A DNA stretch of 64,000 bases from Apteryx mantelli (taxonomy: Eukaryota; Chordata; Aves; Apterygiformes; Apterygidae): positions 10,248,001 to 10,312,000 of the forward strand of contig NC_089994.1 of the NCBI RefSeq assembly GCF_036417845.1, read 5' to 3'. Of this stretch, positions 63,601 through 64,000 are shown in pieces; the stretch's first letter is position 1, and every line of letters starts with the position of its first letter. Made by a program: the position numbers and the translations under genes. The notes under the pieces were generated by a model, which saw nothing but the letters and a program-made list of their open reading frames with translations, was not told the DNA's origin and made no database searches.

Positions 63601-64000
63601 TGTCTGGAGCTGACAAGGTCTGACGGACCTGAGCGCTCTCCGCGCTGGGCTGTCTAGCACACCCCACGGTGACTCATAATACATGGGTTTTTCCATCACT
63701 CACGATATCCGAGCTCTGCCCAAGCCCTCCCATTGCTCCAGACAGCAGCAAGCTGACTGACCCAGCACTGCCCGTTGATGGCAACATGCCTTTCTGCCTC
63801 CCTAGCCATACTGATGCTGACGGAGAATTGATTTCCTTTACAGAGAAGGATGACACCACAGCATTGGCAAACAAGCCGAGATACCAATAGCAAGTTTCTT
63901 TTGGCAACTTAGAAAGAGTGGAGTCAACATGGGTTAGCAATAAATACCCAGGCAGCAAGAGGGCTGAACCCTGATAAAAAGAGGCAACAGATGAAAGGCA
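60685..64000 (-). other. ARVCF: ARVCF intron (partial), no exon recognised
   Basis: 3.3 kb upstream of the penultimate ARVCF exon on the minus strand. No armadillo-repeat or other ARVCF coding block was found, so the next exon is probably beyond the window. A CpG-containing patch at about 63.5-63.65 kb is unexplained. Confidence 0.6.

Noticed and set aside
63399-63623. 74-residue plus-strand open frame in the CpG-containing patch
   Set aside because: Not recognised, no clear splice sites or start context, on the opposite strand to ARVCF. Left as an unexplained patch.

Overview
The window looks like a piece of a sauropsid genome, most probably a bird. The coding sequence is split into short exons with canonical GT..AG introns. 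The only clear young repeat is a CR1 LINE 3' end, interspersed repeats are otherwise sparse, and there is one strong CpG island in an AT-rich background. The genes are those of the conserved TXNRD2-COMT-ARVCF block (human 22q11.2). The species cannot be fixed from the sequence, and a turtle or crocodilian is not excluded.

Layout. (1) Positions 1-21364, minus strand: the 5' part of TXNRD2 (mitochondrial thioredoxin reductase). Eleven coding exons lie between 6095 and 21364 and encode residues 1-306 plus the first base of codon 307. The remaining exons, including the selenocysteine end, must lie left of the window. (2) About 20.55-22.15 kb: a GC- and CpG-rich island over TXNRD2 exon 1, the likely shared, divergent TXNRD2/COMT promoter. 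(3) About 22.2-39.2 kb: a long stretch with no recognisable coding exon, read as COMT 5' intron. (4) 39223-46299, plus strand: complete COMT coding sequence in four exons (262 residues), with membrane anchor, internal start for the soluble form, and all catalytic and metal ligands. (5) 46.3-58.0 kb: 11.7 kb between the COMT stop and the ARVCF stop, with no coding exon seen, probably containing the ARVCF 3' UTR. (6) 57991-60684, minus strand: the last two coding exons of ARVCF (p120-catenin family), ending in the PDZ-binding tail DSWV. (7) 60.7-64.0 kb: ARVCF intron with no recognised exon.

The three genes do not form one pathway. TXNRD2 keeps mitochondrial thioredoxin reduced, COMT O-methylates catechols, and ARVCF binds cadherins at junctions. 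They are neighbours by conserved synteny: TXNRD2 and COMT head to head, COMT and ARVCF tail to tail. Exon boundaries were placed by reading splice sites and checking that reading phase carries through every junction; it does for all 11 TXNRD2, 4 COMT and 2 ARVCF exons. I found no previously undescribed system. The points worth a second look are the 20-nt TXNRD2 exon, the divergent promoter, a possible ARVCF 3' UTR exon that could produce an isoform without the PDZ motif, and several ancient MIR-like SINE relics.
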